A stretch of 31,809 nucleotides of DNA from a virus, in IMG/VR virus record IMGVR_UViG_3300002835_000699, positions 1 to 31,809 of that record; one strand, 5' to 3'. Positions 7,699 through 14,702 of this stretch are shown piece by piece. The stretch's first letter is position 1; every line of letters begins with the position of its first letter. The translations under genes were made by a program, and so were the position numbers. The notes beneath the pieces were generated by a model that made no database searches, was not told where the DNA came from, and worked only from the letters and a program-made list of their open reading frames with translations.

Positions 7699-8021
7699 TG
7701 AGTTATTTGGTTACAGAAAACTGTATTAAATGCAAACATACTGATTGTGTAGAAGTATGTCCAGTTGATTGTTTTTACGAAGGTCCAAATTTTTTAGCAA
7801 TCAATCCAGACGAATGTATTGATTGTGCGGTGTGTGTTCCTGAGTGTCCTGTTGATGCTATCGTTCCAGACAACGATAAAGACATTGATATAGTATTTTG
7901 GACAGATTTAAATCGTAGACTAAGCTCTAAATGGCCGAATATCACTAAAAAGAAATCGTCGTTACCGGATTCTGAAGAATGGGATGGTAAACCTAATAAG
8001 TTACCATTGTTGGAAGAATGA
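7698..8021 (+). CDS. fdxA: 7-iron ferredoxin, bacterial FdxA type
   Basis: A 107-residue protein with two cysteine clusters: [14 protein letters not shown] (Cys 9, 12, 17, 21) plus Cys 25, and [12 protein letters not shown] (Cys 40, 43, 46, 50). This layout, with Y-E-G-P-N-F-L after Cys 25 and a long C-terminal tail ending in a K-L-P-L-L segment, matches proteobacterial FdxA, which holds one [3Fe-4S] and one [4Fe-4S] cluster. It would act as a one-electron carrier, perhaps for a host or phage reductase. It sits between gp44 and phoH and is likely a host-derived metabolic gene. Confidence 0.88.
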   Translation: MSYLVTENCIKCKHTDCVEVCPVDCFYEGPNFLAINPDECIDCAVCVPECPVDAIVPDNDKDIDIVFWTDLNRRLSSKWPNITKKKSSLPDSEEWDGKPNKLPLLEE

Positions 8022-8260
8022 AATATAGATATATGTTAGTTTCGTACATCCAGAAACCCAACGGCAAATGGGACGAAATTACCGATTTTAAAAATAGTCT
8101 AAAAACTCGGCACTACCAAACTTCTAAAGTCATTTTAGATTTTAAAGAGAAGAAGTGTATTATGAATTCTATCAATCCTCAGGCTGGCTTCGATGATATG
8201 TTAGAATTCTATAAAAGATTGTTAGGGGATCAATTGACCCCCTATCTTCCTAAAGATTAA
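8018..8260 (+). CDS. small conserved protein
   Basis: An 80-residue protein in an ATGA overlap with the ferredoxin gene. The first half looks like a small beta sheet ([10 protein letters not shown], then [12 protein letters not shown]), the second half like a helix. Its stop overlaps that of phoH on the other strand by 3 bases with no terminator between them, so transcripts from the two sides would collide or overlap. Function unknown. Confidence 0.6.
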   Translation: MKYRYMLVSYIQKPNGKWDEITDFKNSLKTRHYQTSKVILDFKEKKCIMNSINPQAGFDDMLEFYKRLLGDQLTPYLPKD

Positions 8261-8991
8261 TCATCTCCGTATATTGCTAGTATCTCCTTAACCGCCTCGT
8301 GGCGTTCAACGTCACCTACTGTGAAGTGACAGATATCTACATATCTGTGATTTGCAAAGTTGTTATACAACCCAAGGAACTCGAGCAGTCCGTTGTTTGA
8401 AGGACGGTCTGCCTGTTGCAAATCTCCAGTAACAATCATCTTAGAACCCTGACCTAACCTAGTAAGCAGCATCTTCATTTGACTAGGTGTAGCATTCTGC
8501 ATCTCATCTGCGATGATTACAGCATTTTTAAATGTTCGGCCTCTCATATATGCTAAAGGACTGGTTTCAATCACCCCCTCGGTTATCATGTTAGTAATTT
8601 CTCTAGCATTGTAGTTCTCGGCGAAAACATCCATTATCGGTTTAGTCCAAGGTTCCATTTTTTGCTGTAGGTCTCCCGGTAAAAATCCGTGTTGTTCATC
8701 TACTGAAACAGCTGGTCTAGTAATAACAATTTTCGTAGTTGACCCGTATTTCAACTGGTCTATCGCCCACTGTACAGCTAACATAGTTTTACCCGTGCCT
8801 GCTGGACCTATGGCAAAAATTATCATTTTTTGCTCATTGTTAAGTTTTAACAGGTAGTTTTCTTGATTAAGATTTTTTGGGTATAACTGGACTTTCGGGC
8901 GCTTTTGATAATTTTTATCAACTAGCTTTATTACATTAGACTCTTCTTGATAATTAGTAGCTTTCAGTACTGCTGCTCTTTTACGCTTCAT
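8257..8991 (-). CDS. phoH: PhoH-like ATPase
   Basis: The only confident minus-strand gene, 244 residues. Walker A is G-P-A-G-T-G-K-T; Walker B region is V-I-I-A-D-E-M-Q-N; the family segments P-A-V-S-V-D-E-Q-H-G-F-L-P-G and V-T-G-D-L-Q-Q-A-D are present. About 70 N-terminal residues are basic and variable. The ATG at 8989-8991 has AAGGAGG about 12 bases upstream. PhoH proteins are P-loop ATPases related to the RNA/DNA helicase core; their role in phages is unsettled, with phosphate-stress and RNA-processing links proposed. Lone reverse orientation suggests separate control. Confidence 0.9.
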   Translation of the reverse strand: MKRKRAAVLKATNYQEESNVIKLVDKNYQKRPKVQLYPKNLNQENYLLKLNNEQKMIIFAIGPAGTGKTMLAVQWAIDQLKYGSTTKIVITRPAVSVDEQHGFLPGDLQQKMEPWTKPIMDVFAENYNAREITNMITEGVIETSPLAYMRGRTFKNAVIIADEMQNATPSQMKMLLTRLGQGSKMIVTGDLQQADRPSNNGLLEFLGLYNNFANHRYVDICHFTVGDVERHEAVKEILAIYGDD

Positions 8992-9014
8992 ATAAGGTTA
9001 GCCCTCCTTTAAAC

Positions 9015-9058
9015 GTGTTAGGCACGGACCTCAAACCGTAGTGTCCGTAGCCGAACAC
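9015..9058. promoter_or_regulatory. long imperfect inverted repeat in the phoH leader
   Basis: Arms 9015-9029 and 9043-9058 can form 14 base pairs (GTGTT with AACAC, GGC with GCC, ACGGAC with GTCCGT), with one A-G mismatch, one bulged A and a 13-base loop. It lies in the 146-base divergent region between phoH and 9138. On the phoH strand it sits just upstream of the AAGGAGG and could control translation; a minus-strand TATAAT at 9091-9086 may be the promoter, though no good -35 was seen. There is no T-run, so a terminator role is unlikely. Confidence 0.5.
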
Positions 9059-9114
9059 AAACGTATTTAACCGGAAGCCTATTTTATTATAAGTTATGTT
9101 TAAGTTTTAGGCGG

Positions 9115-9122
9115 AATAAATA
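9115..9122 (+). promoter_or_regulatory. candidate late promoter motif (AATAAATA)
   Basis: AATAAATA begins 23 bases before the ATG at 9138. With T4 spacing the transcript would start near 9128, inside the GGGAG ribosome site, which argues for caution. This intergenic position and the downstream genes make it the only late-type motif seen here. Confidence 0.3.
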
Positions 9123-9137
9123 CATTGGGAGAACTCC

Positions 9138-9671
9138 ATGGCAGATATAAAAGATATCATAAGCAATATAGAACAAATCTACGGTTCTAATAATAGCTTA
9201 AATTTACTTAAAGATTTTGAACGTGTTATAGACGAGCTAGATACCTATGTCTATGATAATTGGCTAGACGGGCAATTAGTGGCGGGTCCTAAGGAACACA
9301 GGTATTTTGTAGAGTGTACCTTTATGTGGCCAAAAGATCGTATGCCCGAGCCTAGAGGCGGAATGAGATTATTAGATTACGGGTGCAAAGTTAAATTTGC
9401 AGAATCAACCCTAAAAAAAGTAAGAAAAATTAAAACTCCTGATGATATAAGACCAGGAACACGCAAAGGTAAAATCGATATCGAAGATATCTGGTTAGTT
9501 AAAATTTTGATGCCTAAAAAATTAATGCAGGACATTAATCGTGGTTATAAGAATTTAGACAAAAATAAAGTAGAAGATATCATAAATCAGTTCGGCGTTG
9601 TTAACACTAATGTTGACGCATCAGAAACACAAGTACAGGATCAAGCTAATGCAGAACAACCAGCAGCTTAA
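9138..9671 (+). CDS. conserved T4-like phage protein
   Basis: A 177-residue protein with GGGAG 6 bases before the ATG. It starts with a helix (I-K-D-I-I-S-N-I-E-Q-I-Y), then has F-V-E-C-T-F-M-W-P-K-D-R-M-P-E-P-R-G and L-L-D-Y-G-C-K-V, then I-W-L-V-K-I-L-M-P-K-K-L-M. I recall this pattern in marine T4-like phages, where it is usually annotated only as hypothetical. The tail is low-complexity (Ala, Gln, Glu). It overlaps the next gene by 23 bases. No enzyme motif is evident; a virion role is possible. Confidence 0.65.
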   Translation: MADIKDIISNIEQIYGSNNSLNLLKDFERVIDELDTYVYDNWLDGQLVAGPKEHRYFVECTFMWPKDRMPEPRGGMRLLDYGCKVKFAESTLKKVRKIKTPDDIRPGTRKGKIDIEDIWLVKILMPKKLMQDINRGYKNLDKNKVEDIINQFGVVNTNVDASETQVQDQANAEQPAA

Positions 9672-10395
9672 TGAAGGATTAAGATCAGATGATCTACTTA
9701 ATCTAGTTCATCCTATTTTTGATATAGATACCTACAGATCAAAAATGGGAGAGGATCGGGATGTTTGCGTTCTTTCTTTTAAGGTTAAAGACAGAGCTCC
9801 GGCAAAAGACCTAATGGAATTCGTTGAAAAAGGTTACTCTTTTGTTTTAGATGCAGATGTTAGCTCTGGTGAAAACGATCAGGGAGAATATTTTGTTTTT
9901 ATAGAACTTTCACGAAACGAAAAGTTATCAGAAAACATTAAAGAACTAACCTACGGTATTAATAAACTTACCGGCAATGATCAGTGGAAATTTAAATATC
10001 ATAAAGATTCTGCTGTACACGAGGCTAATCAGGAAATGTTAAGAAAAATCGTTCCGGAAACTCCAATGGCCTATGAAGGGTTTATGAATAAAACCAAAAC
10101 TGAAAGTATTAAAAAATTCTTCAACAAAACCTTAATGGATGATTTAGTTTTAGAAAACGATGTTATCACAATTAAAAAACCTTTTAATAAATTTGTTAGA
10201 TTAAAAATAATAGGCGAAGACAATACTCAACACATTTTAGAAAATACCGAAGATACAACTACAGTAGATCAAACATCAACCAGTGAAGTTTTTTGGTTAA
10301 CTAAAGTATTAGGGGATTATAACATTACTAAAATTGGCGAGAACTTCTTGTTCGATAACAAGGGGCGAGCCATGTTACTACAAAGGATAGACTAA
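9649..10395 (+). CDS. conserved phage protein
   Basis: A 248-residue protein. The longest frame begins at 9598, but ATG 9649 has AGGA at 9637-9640 and avoids a long overlap, so I prefer it. N-terminal residues 10-90 look mixed alpha/beta (V-C-V-L-S-F-K-V, Y-F-V-F-I-E-L-S), then a helical stretch with E-S-I-K-K-F-F-N-K-T, then beta strands ending M-L-L-Q-R-I-D. No signal peptide or catalytic motif. It is paired with the gene at 9138, so the two products may interact. Function unknown. Confidence 0.65.
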   Translation: MQNNQQLNEGLRSDDLLNLVHPIFDIDTYRSKMGEDRDVCVLSFKVKDRAPAKDLMEFVEKGYSFVLDADVSSGENDQGEYFVFIELSRNEKLSENIKELTYGINKLTGNDQWKFKYHKDSAVHEANQEMLRKIVPETPMAYEGFMNKTKTESIKKFFNKTLMDDLVLENDVITIKKPFNKFVRLKIIGEDNTQHILENTEDTTTVDQTSTSEVFWLTKVLGDYNITKIGENFLFDNKGRAMLLQRID

Positions 10396-11024
10396 TGAGT
10401 TTTACATTCAACTTTACCAAAGATCAACTTAAAGAAATGATTCCGAAAAATCCATATTTGGATAATTGGTACAAAGCCATATCTGAAATTCTTCCGGAAT
10501 ACGAAATAAACACTCCACAGAGAGTTGCAGCATTTTTAGCACAATGCGCTCACGAATCAGGTGGTTTTATTTTCCTAAAAGAAAATCTAAATTACAAAGC
10601 AGCAAGTCTACGCAAAGTGTTTCCTAAGTATTTCCCAGACGATGCAACAGCAGCGGCCTACGCTAACAAGCCAGAAAAGATCGCTAACAGAGTTTATGCT
10701 AGTCGTATGGGAAACGGTGACGAATCATCTGGAGACGGATGGCGCTACTGTGGTAGAGGATTGATCCAGTTGACTGGTAAAGACAATTATACATTCTTCG
10801 CAGCAAGTTTAGATATTCCTGTAGAAGAGGCTAGCGAGTATCTACAGACCTTCGAAGGTGCTGTACAGTCAGCCTGTTTCTTCTGGGAACAAAATAACCT
10901 AAATAAGTGGGCAGACGCAGGTGACATACTCACACTGACCAAGCGTATCAATGGTGGTACTATTGGTCTAGAGGATCGCCAGAAACACTATCAACACGCT
11001 TTACATATTTTTGGAGCACACTAA
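10395..11024 (+). CDS. GH19 chitinase-type endolysin
   Basis: A 209-residue glycoside hydrolase family 19 domain with no signal peptide and no cell-wall-binding domain. The catalytic region reads F-L-A-Q-C-A-H-E-S-G-G-F (Glu54 the likely acid), with a second Glu at 63 in L-K-E-N-L-N-Y; later Y-C-G-R-G-L-I-Q-L-T-G is the family's substrate-binding segment. In Gram-negative phages these enzymes cut peptidoglycan glycan strands to lyse the cell. It heads a run of membrane and spanin-like genes, which supports lysis. It starts on the previous stop (TAATG). Confidence 0.88.
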   Translation: MSFTFNFTKDQLKEMIPKNPYLDNWYKAISEILPEYEINTPQRVAAFLAQCAHESGGFIFLKENLNYKAASLRKVFPKYFPDDATAAAYANKPEKIANRVYASRMGNGDESSGDGWRYCGRGLIQLTGKDNYTFFAASLDIPVEEASEYLQTFEGAVQSACFFWEQNNLNKWADAGDILTLTKRINGGTIGLEDRQKHYQHALHIFGAH

Positions 11025-11026
11025 AA

Positions 11027-11494
11027 ATGTGGTTAACTAGCTGGATGCTAAGTTTTATACCGGATACTTTCTTTGTCTGGGTAAGCTATGCACTGGTTGG
11101 TCTAGGGGTAGCGTTATATATTCTTAGCAAAGTTATTCAATGGCTACCTCTTTTAAGCCAATATAAATTTCCTGCAGAAATCTTAGGTGTCCTACTATTA
11201 ACTGTAGGTGCCTATGTATTTGGCAGCTATGGAACTGAAATGGTATGGCGTGAACGTGTTCGTGAACTAGAAGAAAAGGTAGCGATCTCAGAACAGAAAG
11301 CCAAAGAAAAGAATATCGAGATACGCACTAAGATTGTAGAAAAAATCAAAGAAGTTAAAGTAGTACAAGAAGTTGTTAGAAATATAATTGTTGAAAAAGA
11401 AAAGATAATCGATGCACAATGCAAGGTTGCACCTGAAGCTATCGACATACTTAATATGGCAGCTACCGGACAGTTAAAGGAAGAAAAGAAATGA
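11027..11494 (+). CDS. inner-membrane spanin-like protein
   Basis: A 155-residue protein with two hydrophobic helices (about residues 14-38 and 49-70) followed by a long charged coiled-coil (R-V-R-E-L-E-E-K-V...K-E-V-K-V-V-Q-E-V-V) and a C-terminal C-K-V-A-P-E-A-I-D segment. The layout, its place after the endolysin and the overlapping lipoprotein gene fit an inner spanin of the Rz type. Classical Rz has one membrane helix, so the extra helix is unusual; a combined holin/spanin role is possible but unproven. Confidence 0.6.
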   Translation: MWLTSWMLSFIPDTFFVWVSYALVGLGVALYILSKVIQWLPLLSQYKFPAEILGVLLLTVGAYVFGSYGTEMVWRERVRELEEKVAISEQKAKEKNIEIRTKIVEKIKEVKVVQEVVRNIIVEKEKIIDAQCKVAPEAIDILNMAATGQLKEEKK

Positions 11495-11763
11495 AAAAAC
11501 TAATTTTAATTCTTCCAGTATTTTTATTAGCAGGTTGTCTAGGAACTACTGCACCAGTAAAAAGAAACTTTCCAGGTGTTCCAGAAGAATTAATGAAAGC
11601 CTGTCCTGCACTGAAAACCGTAGAGCCTGGTACAGAACAACTATCAAAGGTCATAGGTGTAGTAGCTGATAATTACGCACAATATCACGAATGTAAGATC
11701 AAAGTTGACGGCTGGGTCGAATGGTATAATGCGCAGAAGAAAATTTTCGACGAAGTGAAATAA
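11491..11763 (+). CDS. outer-membrane spanin-like lipoprotein
   Basis: A 90-residue protein in an ATGA overlap with the preceding gene. It starts with a short basic segment and hydrophobic core ending in the lipobox L-A-G-C (Cys16), the site for lipid attachment after signal peptidase II. The mature part has A-C-P-A-L and a W-V-E-W-Y-N-A-Q-K-K-I-F tail. Overlap with a coiled-coil inner-membrane protein and location beside an endolysin are the usual features of an Rz1-type outer spanin, which helps fuse inner and outer membranes during lysis. Confidence 0.68.
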   Translation: MKKLILILPVFLLAGCLGTTAPVKRNFPGVPEELMKACPALKTVEPGTEQLSKVIGVVADNYAQYHECKIKVDGWVEWYNAQKKIFDEVK

Positions 11764-11764
11764 T

Positions 11765-12130
11765 ATGGTTTCAGTTGCAGATCTAGACAACGACGGTAAG
11801 ATAGGTCGACGTGATATAGAAAACAGTACTCAACTGTTAGAATTAGAACTTAGAGAAGAAAAAGCAGACAGCCAGCGCAGAATGGCTTGGGTAGCTATTA
11901 TTTCCATGATCGTGTTTACTGTCTTACTGTTCAGCCCTGTTGTATCCGACAGTAGGGTCGAAGCGTTAGCGGATTTACTAGGACTGTTTTATATTGCGCA
12001 GGCCGGAGTAGTAGGTGCCTATATGGGAGTAACTGCCTGGATGAGCAAAGGGCAGAGCTCAGTGGTCAGCAGAATTTCCCCGGCTCCTGGTCCAAAACGT
12101 GTACCCCAACCGGCTGAGCCTGAATTATAA
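11765..12130 (+). CDS. two-helix membrane protein with an EF-hand-like loop
   Basis: A 121-residue protein. Near the N-terminus, D-L-D-N-D-G-K-I-G-R-R-D has the acidic residues of a canonical calcium-binding EF-hand loop (positions 1, 3, 5 and 12, with Gly at 6 and Ile at 8). Two membrane helices follow (about residues 39-59 and 70-94), then a Pro/Ser tail. Its place in the lysis region suggests a holin or a regulator of lysis, but calcium binding and function are untested. Confidence 0.5.
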   Translation: MVSVADLDNDGKIGRRDIENSTQLLELELREEKADSQRRMAWVAIISMIVFTVLLFSPVVSDSRVEALADLLGLFYIAQAGVVGAYMGVTAWMSKGQSSVVSRISPAPGPKRVPQPAEPEL

Positions 12131-12210
12131 TAGCAGTTTATTCAAGGCGGCACTTTACAGATTTTTTGGGTAAATAACATTGTATTTTATGTTAGAGCAA
12201 AAGGAGCGGT

Positions 12211-12486
12211 ATGAACAGTGATTTAAAATTATTTAAATGGGTAATTATTTTGCTTGCCCTACCTTTAGGTCTAGCTATTTTCGGAGGAGATAGTTTCCGT
12301 TATCCTTGTCAAGATCCAGCTAATTGGGACAAAGATATATGCAAACTTCCATTATGTGATGTAACGAGAACCTGTCCTGAGCATATATTCAAAGGACAAA
12401 GAGATCCTAGATTAGGACCTCCTAAAGATGGAACTCCAGCTTCAATAGCTCAACCCCCCGTAGTCGATAATAAAGGATGCAGATAA
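12211..12486 (+). CDS. small anchored or secreted cysteine-containing protein
   Basis: A 91-residue protein with AAAAGGAG before the ATG. Residues 8-26 form a hydrophobic helix (W-V-I-I-L-L-A-L-P-L-G-L-A-I-F), acting as a membrane anchor or uncleaved signal. The exported part has five cysteines (C-Q-D, I-C-K-L-P-L-C-D, R-T-C-P, G-C-R), which could form disulphides, and a Pro-rich tail. The 80 bases before it (12131-12210) hold no clear promoter or terminator beyond the ribosome site. Function unknown. Confidence 0.55.
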   Translation: MNSDLKLFKWVIILLALPLGLAIFGGDSFRYPCQDPANWDKDICKLPLCDVTRTCPEHIFKGQRDPRLGPPKDGTPASIAQPPVVDNKGCR

Positions 12487-13067
12487 TGGAACTTTTAACT
12501 AGATTCAAAAAAGAAGATAAAGAAACAGGCGAATACTTTATCTATACAGAAGACCAATTAATGGCTAGACTCAGATTCTTTATCGGAATCTGTCTAGCCT
12601 TAACACTAACAGGCATTGTTTTTGTTGTGTTGTATTCGATTATTTTTGTCACACAACCACTAAATGCTATCAGTCCAATCGATCAAAAGTTTTTTGAATT
12701 GATTATACCTATTGCAACATTCCTTACAGGAACACTGTCAGGGATTATGTTAGCAGGCAACGATAAAGATCTAAAAGCCAAGGCCCTTGAATCAGCTAAT
12801 AAAGCACCAACTGTGAGCCCGGCTCCGGGTGCAGGTCCAAGTGGTGGCGGATTTAGTGCATCTGCTAACATAGGTGGATTTAATGCTACATTCAAATCCC
12901 CAACTTCTGCATTTGGCGCACCCCAAACAGGAGGCTTTGGTACAATCAGTCCAGGTTTTGGTGCAGTTCCTCCGGCATCAGCAGGTTTCGGAGCGATGTC
13001 AGCAGCACCATTAATGAGTAGTACAGGCAAACCTATGCCTGAACAACCCGATCATCCAGAACTTTAA
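12486..13067 (+). CDS. membrane protein with Gly/Phe-rich repeat tail
   Basis: A 193-residue protein. I chose ATG 12486 (TAATG with the previous stop, AAAGGA 8-9 bases upstream) over ATG 12477, which lies on that ribosome site. There are two membrane helices (about residues 32-54 and 70-90). The tail after residue 100 is low-complexity with repeated G-G-F, A-F-G and G-F-G units separated by Pro, Ser and Ala, a composition that tends to be disordered. An antisense frame is open across the tail because of this composition. Holin-like topology is possible; no family was recognised. Confidence 0.55.
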   Translation: MELLTRFKKEDKETGEYFIYTEDQLMARLRFFIGICLALTLTGIVFVVLYSIIFVTQPLNAISPIDQKFFELIIPIATFLTGTLSGIMLAGNDKDLKAKALESANKAPTVSPAPGAGPSGGGFSASANIGGFNATFKSPTSAFGAPQTGGFGTISPGFGAVPPASAGFGAMSAAPLMSSTGKPMPEQPDHPEL

Positions 13068-13076
13068 GGAGAATAT

Positions 13077-13307
13077 ATGAAACACATTATTTTTGTAGCA
13101 GGTTTAGCTCTAGCACTATCATATCCTGCTGTTTATGCAGATAACCATGATAAACAACCAGAAACCAAAAAAGTCTGTGTAGACGCACAGGGTAAAGACG
13201 GTAAACCTATTATAGATCCAAAAACTAAAAAACCTAAACAGAACTGCAAAGAAGTAAAGGTACACAAGAAGCACGAAGGTACAGCAGTCCCTGAAAAGAA
13301 AAAATAA
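13077..13307 (+). CDS. secreted Lys-rich small protein
   Basis: A 76-residue protein with AAGGAG before its ATG. It has a classic signal peptide: M-K-H then I-I-F-V-A-G-L-A-L-A-L and a likely cleavage after V-Y-A. The mature part of about 55 residues is very basic with two cysteines (V-C-V-D, N-C-K-E), a D-G-K-P-I-I-D-P-K-T-K segment and a K-K-K end. It probably acts in the periplasm during late infection or lysis. It ends just before a strong terminator. Function unknown. Confidence 0.6.
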   Translation: MKHIIFVAGLALALSYPAVYADNHDKQPETKKVCVDAQGKDGKPIIDPKTKKPKQNCKEVKVHKKHEGTAVPEKKK

Positions 13308-13331
13308 CAGCTCAGTAACAGCGAAGTAAAT

Positions 13332-13363
13332 AATAGGACTGATTGATTCAGTCCTATTTTTTT
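13332..13363 (+). terminator. rho-independent terminator overlapping a promoter
   Basis: An 11-bp perfect stem (13332-13342 with 13348-13358), a 5-base loop (TTGAT) and a run of seven T (13357-13363). It ends the lysis-region transcript. The loop plus the first base of the 3' arm forms the -35 box of the next promoter. Confidence 0.88.
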
Positions 13364-13371
13364 CGTATAAT
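13343..13371 (+). promoter_or_regulatory. sigma70-type promoter for the dnaJ-def-clpA operon
   Basis: TTGATT (13343-13348), 17-base spacer, TATAAT (13366-13371). The expected start site is about 13378-13380, on the dnaJ ATG (13379), so the transcript may be leaderless. The -35 box lies in the terminator loop. Confidence 0.8.
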
Positions 13372-13378
13372 ATACTGT

Positions 13379-14218
13379 ATGGATTATTATAAAACATTAG
13401 GGTTAAACAGAGGGTCTTCGGAGTCAGACATTAAAAAGGCCTACCGAAGCCTCGCGATGAAACATCATCCAGATCGCGGAGGTGATGAAAAAAAATTCAA
13501 AGAGATAGAGGAGGCCTATCGGACACTAAGCGATCCTGAAAAGAAAAGACTAGTAGATGCCGGAGTCGATCCCAACTCTCAAAATCAAGGTCATAATTGG
13601 AATCAGGGACCGTTTGAATTTCATTTCGGCTCTGATAATATACACGATATTTTTAATCAATTCGGATTTGGATTCAATCAACGACCAATGAGAAGAAATA
13701 AATCTTTAAACATTACTATAGATGTCGCTCTGGAAGATGTACTATCTGGTAAGGAAATAAACGCAGAAGTCGGAATTCCGGGAGGAAAGAAAAAAGTAAT
13801 CAATATTCAAATCCCGCCTGGGATAGATAACGGTCAACAAATAAAATATTCAGGAATGGGCGACGATTCTATTCCTGACTTAAGGGCAGGTGATTTGATT
13901 GTTAACGTAAGAGTTAGACCGCATCCTGTGTTTAGAAGAGAGGGTGATGCTCTAGCCATTGAAAAAGTTATCAGTGTTTGGGATGCTATCCTCGGAACAA
14001 ATTTAAATATTTCAACTATAGATAACAAGATTATTACAATAACAATTCCACCCGGGACTCAGCCGGAAACCGTGTTAAGCTGTCGAGGGGAAGGATTACC
14101 TAATATGCGAACTAGGCAAAGGGGTAATCTGTTAATGAAAATAAAAATCGATATTCCAAGAAATCTCGATGCTGCACAGAAAAACCTAATAGAAACGATA
14201 AGAAAAAATGCAATTTAA
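13379..14218 (+). CDS. dnaJ: DnaJ/CbpA-type J-domain co-chaperone
   Basis: A 279-residue protein. The J domain covers residues 1-65 with the HPD motif at 30-32, which stimulates DnaK ATPase. A Gly/Phe-containing linker (about 70-105) follows, then the two beta-barrel substrate-binding domains. The zinc-finger C-x-x-C-x-G-x-G repeats of full DnaJ are missing, so this is the CbpA-like class B type. An upstream start would overlap the terminator; ATG 13379 gives the family opening M-D-Y-Y-K-T-L-G. No ribosome site precedes it. It would recruit host DnaK, for example in virion assembly. It overlaps def by 11 bases. Confidence 0.92.
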   Translation: MDYYKTLGLNRGSSESDIKKAYRSLAMKHHPDRGGDEKKFKEIEEAYRTLSDPEKKRLVDAGVDPNSQNQGHNWNQGPFEFHFGSDNIHDIFNQFGFGFNQRPMRRNKSLNITIDVALEDVLSGKEINAEVGIPGGKKKVINIQIPPGIDNGQQIKYSGMGDDSIPDLRAGDLIVNVRVRPHPVFRREGDALAIEKVISVWDAILGTNLNISTIDNKIITITIPPGTQPETVLSCRGEGLPNMRTRQRGNLLMKIKIDIPRNLDAAQKNLIETIRKNAI

Positions 14219-14702
14219 TCTAGGGCCGCACGAAAGTCTAATCGAAAAGAGCATAGGATGGGATTTTAATTCCGACGGCGACGCAGAATTAATTGAAAAA
14301 TTTATGTGCGAATTCATGATATCTAACAACGGAATAGGCCTTGCGGCCAATCAAATCAATATTGCTAAAAGAGTATTTGTTATAGGCAGCGAGAATATAC
14401 CAGGTTTTCCGAAACCATTTGCTGTGTTCAATCCTAAAATTATAGAATCTAGCAAAGAAACAGTTCTGGATAAAGAAGGATGTTTAAGTTATCCTGGACT
14501 GTTTTTAATGATTAAAAGACCTCAATGGGTCATTGCTGAATATCAAGACAGCAAAGGTAATATTAAAGAAATTAAAGTAGATGGGTATCTATCAAAATGT
14601 TTTCAACATGAATACGATCATCTAGATGGCGTATGTTTCGTTGACAAAGTATCTCAATTAAAGTTACAATTAGCTATGAAGAAATTAAGGAAATTTAAAT
14701 AA
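14208..14702 (+). CDS. def: peptide deformylase
   Basis: A 164-residue metal-dependent deformylase that removes the formyl group from new proteins. All three motifs are present: G-I-G-L-A-A-N-Q (42-49), E-G-C-L-S (90-94, metal ligand Cys92) and H-E-Y-D-H (134-138, two His ligands and catalytic Glu). Phage deformylases are known in marine phages and often lack the C-terminal helix of bacterial forms; here a short helix remains. It lies between dnaJ and clpA, overlapping the first and sharing the stop/start with the second (TAATG). Confidence 0.93.
   Translation: MQFNLGPHESLIEKSIGWDFNSDGDAELIEKFMCEFMISNNGIGLAANQINIAKRVFVIGSENIPGFPKPFAVFNPKIIESSKETVLDKEGCLSYPGLFLMIKRPQWVIAEYQDSKGNIKEIKVDGYLSKCFQHEYDHLDGVCFVDKVSQLKLQLAMKKLRKFK

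Noticed and set aside
12683-13030. Open frame of 115 codons on the minus strand
   Set aside because: It mirrors the Gly/Pro/Ala-rich tail of the plus-strand gene; no ribosome site and composition explains it.
13343-13378. Upstream in-frame ATG extending dnaJ by 12 residues
   Set aside because: The extension overlaps the terminator and promoter and the J domain naturally starts at 13379.
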